Shown: positions 1 to 6,001 of the stretch, one piece after another | Layout of the letters: the number at the start of each line of letters is the position of its first letter | Position numbering within the stretch: the stretch's first letter is position 1 | Origin: Methanoregula sp. | Lineage (GTDB): Archaea > Halobacteriota > Methanomicrobia > Methanomicrobiales > Methanospirillaceae | Assembly (NCBI GenBank): GCA_028705545.1 | Contig: JAQWDG010000028.1 | Location: 3,345 to 13,634, forward strand | Length of the DNA stretch: 10,290 bases | Direction of reading: 5' to 3' | Notes under the pieces: model-generated | Told to the model about the DNA's origin: nothing | Database searches by the model: none | What the model saw: only the letters and a program-made list of their open reading frames with translations | Made by a program: the position numbers and the translations under genes

Positions 1-123
1 TCGATGCTTTTTAGTTGTCCCCGTGCGGTAATACGGGAGATCAAAACCCGGGATATCCCGGTAAAACACTACGATGATTTTTCTATCATCAAATATGACG
101 GCCGAATCAGTACAGCACTGTGA
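1..123 (+). CDS. C-terminal end of an unrecognised protein (5' end outside window)
   Basis: The first forward frame is open from base 1 to a TGA at 121-123, giving 40 residues that end in IIKYDGRISTAL. The codons look protein-like: no stop, mixed charged and hydrophobic residues, and an SCPRAVIREIK stretch near the start. I do not recognise the family, and the single cysteine does not fit the Cas4 cysteine cluster. The gene is on the opposite strand to cas1, and the two 3' ends overlap by 17 bases. An ATG at 4-6 exists, but a 39-residue protein is less likely than the tail of a longer gene. It matters because it occupies the place where cas2 would usually follow cas1. A chance open frame remains possible. 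Confidence 0.5.
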   Translation, partial: SMLFSCPRAVIREIKTRDIPVKHYDDFSIIKYDGRISTAL

Positions 124-1039
124 AGTTATCCGTTTTTTGTAAGGCGTTTACGTAATTGTTTACCTGATTGTCGATTTTACTGTTGTCAATCGTACTCTTA
201 AACGTCCCGATTAATTCTTTTACGAGCATATCTGAAAGTATGCACCGTGTAGGTGTCAGTTCATAATCCTTGACGGTCAGACCCGTACGTGCTATCTGAC
301 AGACAACAAGATCGATCATCCCGGTTTTTAACGGACCGATAAGATCCCGGACAAGTGCTCCCTGTCCGTCATACAACAGACCACTATCCGGATCCAGATG
401 GGATCCGATGACCGCTACCATGCAGTTACCATAGAGCATGGAGTAGCCAAACGAGAGCATCGCGTTTACCGGATCTCCCAGCGGCCGGATTGTTCGTTGT
501 TTAAAATTAAACCGTTCCGGGATAATCCGGGCCATTATCTCATAATACATTTTAGTGGTCAGGTTTGACAAACGGCGAATCTCGTCCATCTTCACAAGAT
601 ACTCGAGTTCATCGAGTGCATTATGGAGGATATCGAGTTCGCCTGCATACAACAGGTCGCTGTCGCAAAGGGTTTGGAATTTCCCGATTGCGACAAGGCG
701 GGAACGCAGGGTGGCCTGTGCAAGTTTTATGGCATATCTCTGACAGGGAAGTTCTTCCTGCAACTGCTGGATTTCACGATCTGTACAATCGCCATGAGGC
801 CGGATGCTCCCGACCGGGGTACCGTCAGGGTCGAAAAAAGAGATATACGAACCGTTTTTTGCCAGGTGTGCTACAGTTGTGGAACTTAGTGTATGCCCTC
901 CCACAATCAGCAGATGTTTAATTTCCTGGAGCGGGAATTCTTCCAAACGTCCTTTCTGTAAAATAATCAGTTTATCCTGCGTGGATTTAATGTGGGCACC
1001 AAACCCGTATACCGCCAGCCAGGGGATTTTTTTTGTCAT
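107..1039 (-). CDS. cas1: Stand-alone Cas1-family integrase homologue with degraded active site
   Basis: This 310-residue protein has the usual Cas1 length and domain order: an N-terminal beta domain (about 1-85) and a helical C-terminal catalytic domain. The family signature is clear: YYE with E167, then IRPLGDPVNAML (184-195) and FGYSMLYG (197-204). Cas1 normally binds its metal through Glu, His and two acidic residues. Here E167 and D232 are kept, but Tyr223 stands where the His is expected (LLY instead of FLH) and Gly235 stands where the second Asp/Glu is expected (RDLIGPL instead of YDLMEPF). In CRISPR systems Cas1 joins Cas2 to integrate spacers. No cas2, cas4, interference gene or repeat array is visible, and the upstream neighbour is a metabolic operon. 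The sequence is visibly more A/T-rich than that operon. Family assignment is firm. Activity is doubtful, so it may be a repurposed DNA-binding protein, a decaying relic or a divergent stand-alone clade. Confidence 0.9.
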   Translation of the reverse strand: MTKKIPWLAVYGFGAHIKSTQDKLIILQKGRLEEFPLQEIKHLLIVGGHTLSSTTVAHLAKNGSYISFFDPDGTPVGSIRPHGDCTDREIQQLQEELPCQRYAIKLAQATLRSRLVAIGKFQTLCDSDLLYAGELDILHNALDELEYLVKMDEIRRLSNLTTKMYYEIMARIIPERFNFKQRTIRPLGDPVNAMLSFGYSMLYGNCMVAVIGSHLDPDSGLLYDGQGALVRDLIGPLKTGMIDLVVCQIARTGLTVKDYELTPTRCILSDMLVKELIGTFKSTIDNSKIDNQVNNYVNALQKTDNFTVLY

Positions 1040-1080
1040 ATCCGGCCCACATAATCCCTATTTTAATTCATTAAATTAGT
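1040..1080 (-). promoter_or_regulatory. Probable cas1 promoter with a small inverted repeat
   Basis: Read on the minus strand, the 40 bases before the cas1 ATG contain A/T-rich stretches (TTTAATGAATTAAAATA) ending 19 bases from the start. This is the right place for a TATA box serving a leaderless or very short-leader mRNA. No Shine-Dalgarno sequence is visible. TTTAAT and ATTAAA arms (1062-1067 and 1070-1075) form a 6-bp inverted repeat with a 2-base spacer over the TATA region. It could be an operator, but A/T-rich sequence forms such repeats by chance. Confidence 0.3.
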
Positions 1081-1195
1081 GCCGTGTGCCTCCAGATTAA
1101 GGCATCGTTTTGTGTGGTATTCTAAAAAAAAAATTCATGGGGTAAGCACGTGGCAGGCAGAGTGAATCCGGGTCGGGCCGGCCAAAACAATGACC

Positions 1196-1201
1196 TATAA
1201 A
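1196..1201 (+). promoter_or_regulatory. TATA box for the aryl-CoA ligase operon
   Basis: TATAAA in the context CCTATAAAGG lies 56 bases before the ATG of the first ligase gene. A start of transcription about 25 bases downstream would give a leader of roughly 35 bases containing the GAGGG ribosome-binding site. It is the best TATA match in the 218-base gap between cas1 and this operon. The rest of that gap holds an A-tract at 1124-1132 and nothing else I can identify. Confidence 0.45.
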
Positions 1202-1247
1202 GGCTACTACAGGTAATACTATTTCAGTGTCATGCAATAGCATACCA

Positions 1248-1252
1248 GAGGG
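1248..1252 (+). promoter_or_regulatory. Ribosome-binding site of the first ligase gene
   Basis: GAGGG sits five bases before the ATG at 1258 and can pair with the anti-Shine-Dalgarno end of archaeal 16S rRNA. This supports 1258 as the start rather than the internal ATG six codons later. Confidence 0.6.
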
Positions 1253-1257
1253 ATTTC

Positions 1258-2547
1258 ATGTTCTGGGATAAAAAAATGGAAACGCTGAAGTCCAAGGATC
1301 TTGAATCACTTCAGCTCAAACGCTTAAAGACGACTGTTCATGCAGTTCAGGATATTGGTTTTTACCGGGACCAGTTTGCCAAAGCGGAAATTTCCCCGGC
1401 CGATATTAAAACCCTTGATGATGTAGAAAAACTCCCCTTTACCAGAAAACAGGATCTCCGCGACGGGTACCCGTTTGGCTTTTTTGCCGTTCCCTTAAAA
1501 CAGATCGTACGCATCCATACGACATCTGGCACCACCGGGAAACCGACCGTTGTCGGATATACCCGCAAGGATCTTGACACGTGGGCAAACCTCATCGCCC
1601 GGAACATGACCATGATCGGCGTCACTGAAGACGATATCTTCCAGAACATGGTGAATTACGGGATGTTTACCGGGGGACTGGGGTTCCACTACGGAGCTGA
1701 AAAAATCGGGATGACGGTAATCCCAAGTGCGACAGGGAATACCCGGCGCCAGATCGAGATGATCCGCGATTTTGGCGTCACTACGATCCACTGTACCCCC
1801 AGTTATGCGATGCATCTCTCGGAGGTCGCAGAAGAGATGCACGAGGATCTCCCGACATTAAAAACCGGTATCTTTGGAGCGGAACCCTGGTCGGATACCA
1901 TGCGCCACACGCTCGAAGAACGGCTGGGTGTTACCGCGTACGATTCTTACGGTATGAGCGAGCTCTTCGGGCCCGGAGTGGCATTCGAATGCCCGGAAAG
2001 AAACGGCCTTCATATCTGGCATGACAGCTATTTTGTAGAGATCATCAACCCAAAGACCGGGGAACGGTTGTCCGATGGAGAGCGCGGGGAACTGGTCGTC
2101 ACGCCGCTGGTAAAAGAGGCCATGCCCCTCATCCGCTACCGGACCGGTGATGTTACGATGCTCATGGAGGACGGGTGCCTGTGCGGCCGAGGCAAGAAAC
2201 TGGCCCGCCTGACCGGCAGGAGCGACGACATGCTTATTATCCGCGGTATCAACGTCTTTCCGTCGCAGATAGAACATGTGCTCCTCAGGATCCCGGAGGT
2301 AGGCAATCAGTTTATGGTTTATATCGACAGAATCAATCATCTGGATGAGATGACTGTGGAAGTCGAGATCAACAGGAGCCATTTTTCCGGCGAACTTGCC
2401 GACCTTGCAAAGATCCAGAAGAAGGTCGTAAAAGAGCTACACGACACCCTCGAACTAAGGACCACCGTAAAACTTGTCGAGCCGGGCTCGCTGCCCCGGT
2501 TTGAGGGAAAGGCGAAACGGGTGATTGACAGACGGAGTGATATGTGA
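1258..2547 (+). CDS. paaK: Phenylacetate-CoA ligase family protein (first paralogue)
   Basis: This 429-residue AMP-forming ligase should activate an aryl acid such as phenylacetate or indoleacetate to its CoA thioester, using ATP in the cytoplasm. The signatures run in order: ATP-binding loop SGTTGKPT (90-97), GAEPW (207-211), YGMSELFGPG (231-240), RYRTGD (293-298), hinge region GRSDDMLIIRGINVFPSQ (320-337) and the C-terminal catalytic lysine in RFEGKAKRV (near K418). Length is normal for the family. It heads an operon with a second ligase (1-base overlap) and a tandem-ACT gene. In methanogens such ligases are known to feed aryl-CoA to indolepyruvate ferredoxin oxidoreductase, either to salvage aryl acids into aromatic amino acids or to run the route backwards. 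That oxidoreductase is not in this window, so direction and exact substrate are inferred. Confidence 0.9.
   Translation: MFWDKKMETLKSKDLESLQLKRLKTTVHAVQDIGFYRDQFAKAEISPADIKTLDDVEKLPFTRKQDLRDGYPFGFFAVPLKQIVRIHTTSGTTGKPTVVGYTRKDLDTWANLIARNMTMIGVTEDDIFQNMVNYGMFTGGLGFHYGAEKIGMTVIPSATGNTRRQIEMIRDFGVTTIHCTPSYAMHLSEVAEEMHEDLPTLKTGIFGAEPWSDTMRHTLEERLGVTAYDSYGMSELFGPGVAFECPERNGLHIWHDSYFVEIINPKTGERLSDGERGELVVTPLVKEAMPLIRYRTGDVTMLMEDGCLCGRGKKLARLTGRSDDMLIIRGINVFPSQIEHVLLRIPEVGNQFMVYIDRINHLDEMTVEVEINRSHFSGELADLAKIQKKVVKELHDTLELRTTVKLVEPGSLPRFEGKAKRVIDRRSDM
2534..2541 (+). promoter_or_regulatory. Shine-Dalgarno site deciding the start of the second ligase
   Basis: GGAGTGAT, inside the end of the first ligase gene, is one of the best anti-16S matches in the window. 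It lies five bases before the ATG at 2547 but only two before the in-frame GTG at 2544, which favours the ATG and a TGATG stop-start overlap. Confidence 0.65.
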
Positions 2548-3848
2548 TGCAGTTCTGGGATCCGAGAATAGAGGAGATGCCCAAGGCAGACCTCCAGAAA
2601 ATGCAGTATAAGCTGCTCAAGAGCCTTATCTGCAGGCTCTATAGTTTCTCCCCATTTTACCATGACCGGATGAAAGCGCAGAAGGTCCACCCGGACGATA
2701 TCCGGGAGTTATCGGATATAAGAAAACTCCCCTTTATGTTCAAGAAGGACCTGCGGGACAATTACCCGAACCATATCTTTACGGCGACCCGGGAGGAGCT
2801 GGTCCGTTACCATGTCTCTTCGGGAACCACCGGCAAGCCCACGGTTGTCGGATACACGCAGAAAGATATCGATATGTGGAGTACGTCCATTGCCCGGGGG
2901 CTTACTGCGATTGGCCTCGGAAGAGGTGATGTCATCCAGGTCAGTTACGGGTACGGCCTCTTTACCGGCGGCCTTGGCCTGCATTACGGTGCCGAACGGA
3001 TCGGTGCAACCGTGCTTCCGACCAGTGTGGGAAACACCGAGCGGCAGGTCGAACTGATGCAGGATCTCGAAGTAACGGCAATTGCCTGCACGCCCTCCTA
3101 CCTGCTCCATATCGGCGAAGTTGCGGAAAAAATAGGCATTGACATTAAAAAAGACACGCACCTCAAAGCCGGGATCCTCGGGGCAGAGCCATGGACCGAG
3201 AACATGCGCAAGAGGATGGAAAACTGGCTGGGTATCAAAGCATACGATATCTACGGGACAAGTGAGCTCTCCGGCCCGATGTTTACCGAGTGTGCAGAAC
3301 AGAACGGGTTCCATATCTGGTCGGATATCGCTCTTGTGGAAGTTATCGATCCAAAGACCGGCGAATCCCTTGAACCCGGCGAAAAGGGAGAACTTACCCT
3401 CACAATGCTCCAGAAAGAGGCACTCCCGATGATCCGGTATCGTATTGGAGATATTTCATCTGTAGACGAGGATGTCTGCCCGTGCGGACGAACAAGCCCG
3501 CGGATCAACCGGATTCAGGGCCGTGTAGACGACATGCTGATCATTCGGGGCATCAATGTTTTCCCCTCTCAGGTGGAGTATACCTTAATGACCATTCCCG
3601 AGGTGGGAGAGCACTTCCAGATCGTTGTCGAACGGACCGGGGCACTCGACGATATGCTCGTCCGGGTGGAGCTGACAAAAGAATCTTTCAGCGACAAGAT
3701 CAACGATCTGATGAAGATCCGGCAGAACGTCGAACACCGGCTCCGGAACGCGCTGAACGTTGCCGTGGATGTCGAACTCGTGGAGCCGGGATCGTTGCCC
3801 CGCTTCGAGGGGAAATCCAAGAAAGTAATCGACAAGAGGGCGATCTAG
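2547..3848 (+). CDS. paaK: Phenylacetate-CoA ligase family protein (second paralogue)
   Basis: This 433-residue protein is a clear paralogue of the gene before it and matches it along its whole length. It has the same MxFWD-type start, SSGTTGKPT (91-99), the FTGGLGxHYGAE block, EPW, YGTSEL, RYRIGD, VDDMLIIRGINVFPSQ and RFEGKSKKV with the catalytic lysine near 423. It should also make an aryl-CoA from an aryl acid, ATP and CoA. The paralogues differ in probable substrate-side segments: YGMSELFGPGVAFEC in the first against YGTSELSGPMFTEC in the second, and MVNYGMFTGG against VSYGYGLFTGG. Different aryl preferences are therefore possible, for example phenyl against indolyl. Start is the ATG at 2547, backed by a strong Shine-Dalgarno site. 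The ACT gene starts two bases after the stop, so all three genes are probably one transcript. Confidence 0.9.
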   Translation: MQFWDPRIEEMPKADLQKMQYKLLKSLICRLYSFSPFYHDRMKAQKVHPDDIRELSDIRKLPFMFKKDLRDNYPNHIFTATREELVRYHVSSGTTGKPTVVGYTQKDIDMWSTSIARGLTAIGLGRGDVIQVSYGYGLFTGGLGLHYGAERIGATVLPTSVGNTERQVELMQDLEVTAIACTPSYLLHIGEVAEKIGIDIKKDTHLKAGILGAEPWTENMRKRMENWLGIKAYDIYGTSELSGPMFTECAEQNGFHIWSDIALVEVIDPKTGESLEPGEKGELTLTMLQKEALPMIRYRIGDISSVDEDVCPCGRTSPRINRIQGRVDDMLIIRGINVFPSQVEYTLMTIPEVGEHFQIVVERTGALDDMLVRVELTKESFSDKINDLMKIRQNVEHRLRNALNVAVDVELVEPGSLPRFEGKSKKVIDKRAI

Positions 3849-3850
3849 GT

Positions 3851-4285
3851 ATGGACACAAAAAAGTATGTCATAAAGCAGATCTCGATCTTCTCGGAAAA
3901 CCGCCCGGGCAGGCTCGCCGCCGTTGCCCAGGCGCTGGGAGAGGAGAAGATCAATATCCTTGCATTCAGTATTGCAGAAGCAAACGGTTTTGGGGTTATC
4001 CGGGCACTCGTCGATCACCCGGAAAAAGCCTACAAAAAGTTGTCATCCCTGGGATACAACGTTGCGTTCACCGATGTTATCGCAGTCCAGATGAAAGACC
4101 AGCCCGGCGGGCTCTACGACATTGCAAAGGTGCTCGGGGATTCCGGGATTAATATTGAATATTCCTATGCTTATTCCGGGAAGAAGGTGGCAGTTCTGAT
4201 CCTCCGTGTCGATCAGGTAGAGGATGCCATAGAAAAAATCCAGGGCGCCGGTGCCACACTTCTCGAGCACACGGTGTTCCATTGA
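3851..4285 (+). CDS. Tandem ACT-domain protein, probable aromatic amino acid sensor
   Basis: This 144-residue protein is essentially two ACT domains. The first (about 6-70) carries ENRPGRLAAVAQALGEEKINI, and the second (about 76-143) carries DQPGGLYDIAKVLGDSGINI. Each has the typical loop-helix start where ACT domains bind small ligands, usually amino acids. There is no attached enzyme or DNA-binding domain, so it probably acts by binding a partner or as a free sensor. Its place two bases after two aryl-CoA ligases suggests that it senses an aromatic amino acid and adjusts ligase or indolepyruvate oxidoreductase activity. This pairing recurs in archaea, but the mechanism is inference. The ATG at 3851 is preferred over a longer frame that starts within the ligase gene, because the ACT fold begins at once. 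A T-tract terminator follows. Confidence 0.85.
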   Translation: MDTKKYVIKQISIFSENRPGRLAAVAQALGEEKINILAFSIAEANGFGVIRALVDHPEKAYKKLSSLGYNVAFTDVIAVQMKDQPGGLYDIAKVLGDSGINIEYSYAYSGKKVAVLILRVDQVEDAIEKIQGAGATLLEHTVFH

Positions 4286-4296
4286 CTGCCAGCTTC

Positions 4297-5583
4297 TCAC
4301 TTTTTTTCCCATTTGATCAGTTCGGTAACTTCAGATAATGTACTGCCCCGCCGGATCTCCTCGCGGATCCGTGCCTCGGTCTTTTTTACTTCCAGCGCCC
4401 GGCGTGCCACTTCATATGCCCGTGCTGCGGGAACCGCAACAACCCCGCTTTCGTCGCCGACAATCCAGTCCCCGGGATGGATGTACTGGCCGCAGCACCG
4501 GATCTCCGCATTGATCTCGCCCATCCCTTTGGGCTCTCCTGCGTTGGGGACAATGGCCTTTGCAAAGACCGGGAACTTCATTGCCCGGATATCGTCGATA
4601 TCCCTCACGGCCCCATCGATCACGACCCCGGCAAGACCTTTCTTCTGGCAGCTTAAGGTAGCCAGTTCCCCCCAAGGCGCCACGTGAATGCCGCCGTCGT
4701 TGTTGATGACAAGAACCGCTCCTGCCGGTGCTTTCTCGATAGCCTCAACGGGTTTTGCCCAGTCCCCGGCAAAGGTCTGCACGGTTACCGCCTTTCCTGC
4801 CATCTTCACGTTCCCGCAGACCGATACCAGTCCCGGGAGCGCTCCTTTCCGGTGCATCGCATCGCTGATATTTGGGGTGGAGACCTGCATGAAAAGTTCA
4901 TGGATTTCCTCATCAGGGTTCTTCTTATCCGGGGCCGCGACAGAGGGTGAATCGATGGACTGGCGGATTTTTCGGGCAGATGCAGTTACCTCGGCAGACC
5001 GGGCGATCCATCCCCCGACAATCACGATATCGGCACCCTGTTTTACAGCCTCCCCTGCCGTCACGGCATCGAGTCCACCCGCTACGGCAACCGGGATATG
5101 GATCCCATCCCGGACAGACTTTAAAAGATCCAGCGAGTCTTTCCCTATCATCTGCTGGTCGATACCAACATGGGCCACGATGATATCCACCCCGAGTTCT
5201 TCAAGACGGCCCGCTCTTTCTGCAGGATCCCTGACATTGATGAGATCTGCCATCAGCCGGGTTCCGTACAGCCGGCTTGCCCGGACTGCCTCTTTGATGA
5301 CTGCATCATCTGCATCAGCGAGGATACAAACAATATTCGCGCCGGCCTTTGCCGCCATCTCCACTTCCATGGTGCCGGTGTCTGCAATTTTCATATCCGC
5401 CACGATCACTGCATCTGGGAACTTTTCACGCAGAGTCCGGACAGCCAGCATGCCCTCGCTCTTGATAAGCGGTGTTCCGGCTTCGATCCAGTCGGCCCCT
5501 CCGGCAAACGACTCTTGTGCAATCTGCACGGCCCGGTGAAGTTCAAGGAGATCCAGTGCCACCTGGAGGGTAACCTTTTTCAT
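4297..5583 (-). CDS. Fused 3-hexulose-6-phosphate synthase / RraA-like aldolase
   Basis: This 428-residue protein has two domains. Residues 1-212 are an orotidine-decarboxylase-superfamily barrel of the hexulose-phosphate synthase group: ALD (9-11), EAGTPLIKSEG (34-44), DMKIADTG (63-70), HVGIDQQ (138-144) and VAGG (167-170). This enzyme joins or splits ribulose 5-phosphate and formaldehyde. In archaea lacking the oxidative pentose pathway it usually runs towards ribulose 5-phosphate. Residues 225-428 are RraA-like: GGIHVAPWGELAT (297-309), DGAVRDIDD (323-331) and FPVFA (337-341). The RD-x2-D motif is the one found in 4-hydroxy-4-methyl-2-oxoglutarate/oxaloacetate aldolases, although true RraA inhibits RNase E. 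Such fusions are known in archaea, but the second domain's job is unclear. The ATG at 5583 is chosen because the barrel starts there. The 19-residue upstream extension is not family-like. No Shine-Dalgarno is seen, and a CTTATG about 30 bases upstream could serve a leaderless mRNA. Confidence 0.85.
   Translation of the reverse strand: MKKVTLQVALDLLELHRAVQIAQESFAGGADWIEAGTPLIKSEGMLAVRTLREKFPDAVIVADMKIADTGTMEVEMAAKAGANIVCILADADDAVIKEAVRASRLYGTRLMADLINVRDPAERAGRLEELGVDIIVAHVGIDQQMIGKDSLDLLKSVRDGIHIPVAVAGGLDAVTAGEAVKQGADIVIVGGWIARSAEVTASARKIRQSIDSPSVAAPDKKNPDEEIHELFMQVSTPNISDAMHRKGALPGLVSVCGNVKMAGKAVTVQTFAGDWAKPVEAIEKAPAGAVLVINNDGGIHVAPWGELATLSCQKKGLAGVVIDGAVRDIDDIRAMKFPVFAKAIVPNAGEPKGMGEINAEIRCCGQYIHPGDWIVGDESGVVAVPAARAYEVARRALEVKKTEARIREEIRRGSTLSEVTELIKWEKK
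4301..4307 (+). terminator. T-tract terminator of the ligase-ACT operon
   Basis: Seven T residues lie 16-22 bases after the ACT stop codon, a typical archaeal U-tract terminator without an obvious hairpin. It falls inside the last codons of the convergent HPS-RraA gene, which read as lysines on the other strand. Confidence 0.45.
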
Positions 5584-5778
5584 GATCAATGATGGGTTGT
5601 GGAGGGGGCATAAGGATTGCGAGAGGGACCGAAGCAACAATGGGTAAAGTGAATTCTTTACTAAACTCCCCGGGATCTGCCCGTGCAGGAGAGACCGGCT
5701 TTATTGCCCGGCATGAAAGAAAACGGATCGCAAGCTGACAATTTTCTTTTTTTCGTGAAAACAAGGTGAGAAGTACGT

Positions 5779-5812
5779 ACCCGGTATCCGGGTAATTACC
5801 CGGATACCGGGT
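5779..5812. repeat. Perfect 34-base nested palindrome
   Basis: The two 15-base arms (left arm ACCCGGTATCCGGGT) flank a central AATT, and the whole element equals its own reverse complement. Each arm is itself an inverted repeat, ACCCGG-3 bases-CCGGGT. The element therefore contains four ACCCGG half-sites and can fold as one 17-bp stem or as two 6-bp hairpins. It lies about 195 bases upstream of the HPS-RraA start and about 190 bases downstream of the nitroreductase stop. No T-tract follows directly on either strand, so a plain terminator is less likely than a protein-binding site, an RNA structure or a dispersed small palindrome. Confidence 0.85.
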
Positions 5813-5868
5813 GTACAATTGACTGGCAGAATTTTTCTCCGTCGTACGATTTTAAGAGATTTTGGAAT

Positions 5869-5877
5869 AAAAAAAAA
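5869..5877 (-). terminator. T-tract terminator(s) downstream of nitroreductase
   Basis: On the minus strand this is a run of nine T, the longest of four T-runs (the others at 5961-5966, 5936-5940 and 5903-5908) lying 35 to 133 bases after the nitroreductase stop. Successive U-tracts are typical of archaeal termination zones. The distance leaves room for a small RNA between the first and last tract. Confidence 0.4.
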
Positions 5878-6001
5878 GTTCAATCCAGAAGCTGGCAATT
5901 TTAAAAAAGATCGATCCGGTTGTTCACGGATTCACAAAAAGTTCGTAAATGATACCCGATAAAAAAGTGAGATCTCGATCCTGTACAAAATCCCCCCTGG
6001 G

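Larger units (their letters stand above)
5584..6001. other. A/T-rich intergenic region without a supported gene
   Basis: This 418-base gap lies between the start of the HPS-RraA gene and the end of the nitroreductase gene, both on the minus strand. It holds the HPS-RraA promoter area, an 18-base element GTAAAG-N6-CTTTAC (5644-5661), a 34-base palindrome (5779-5812), several poly-A tracts on the plus strand (5869-5877, 5903-5908, 5936-5940, 5961-5966), and three loose copies of CTGRCA(GA)ATTTT (5735-5745, 5823-5835, 5892-5902). Short open frames such as 5713-5769 (18 codons) lack a ribosome-binding site and are not convincing. A small RNA is possible but not shown. Confidence 0.6.

Noticed and set aside
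1231..1245. ATGC-AATA-GCAT hairpin in the ligase leader as a riboswitch or attenuator
   Set aside because: The stem is only four base pairs and the leader is too short for a known riboswitch.
3482..4285. 267-residue forward frame covering the ACT gene with a long N-terminal extension
   Set aside because: The extension overlaps the second ligase in another frame and has Arg/Asp/Gly-rich shadow composition; the ACT fold begins at the ATG at 3851.
4688..5539. 283-residue forward frame opposite HPS-RraA
   Set aside because: Ser/Thr/Ala-rich shadow of a gene with clear domains on the other strand.
5584..5640. N-terminal extension of HPS-RraA from an ATG at 5640
   Set aside because: The 19 added residues do not resemble the family; the barrel starts with MKKVTLQVALD at 5583.
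5713..5769. 18-codon forward frame in the intergenic region
   Set aside because: No ribosome-binding site, no recognisable sequence, and low-complexity Phe-rich end.
5701..5898. 65-residue minus-strand frame crossing the palindrome
   Set aside because: Composition follows the A/T tracts and palindrome, with no start signal or domain.
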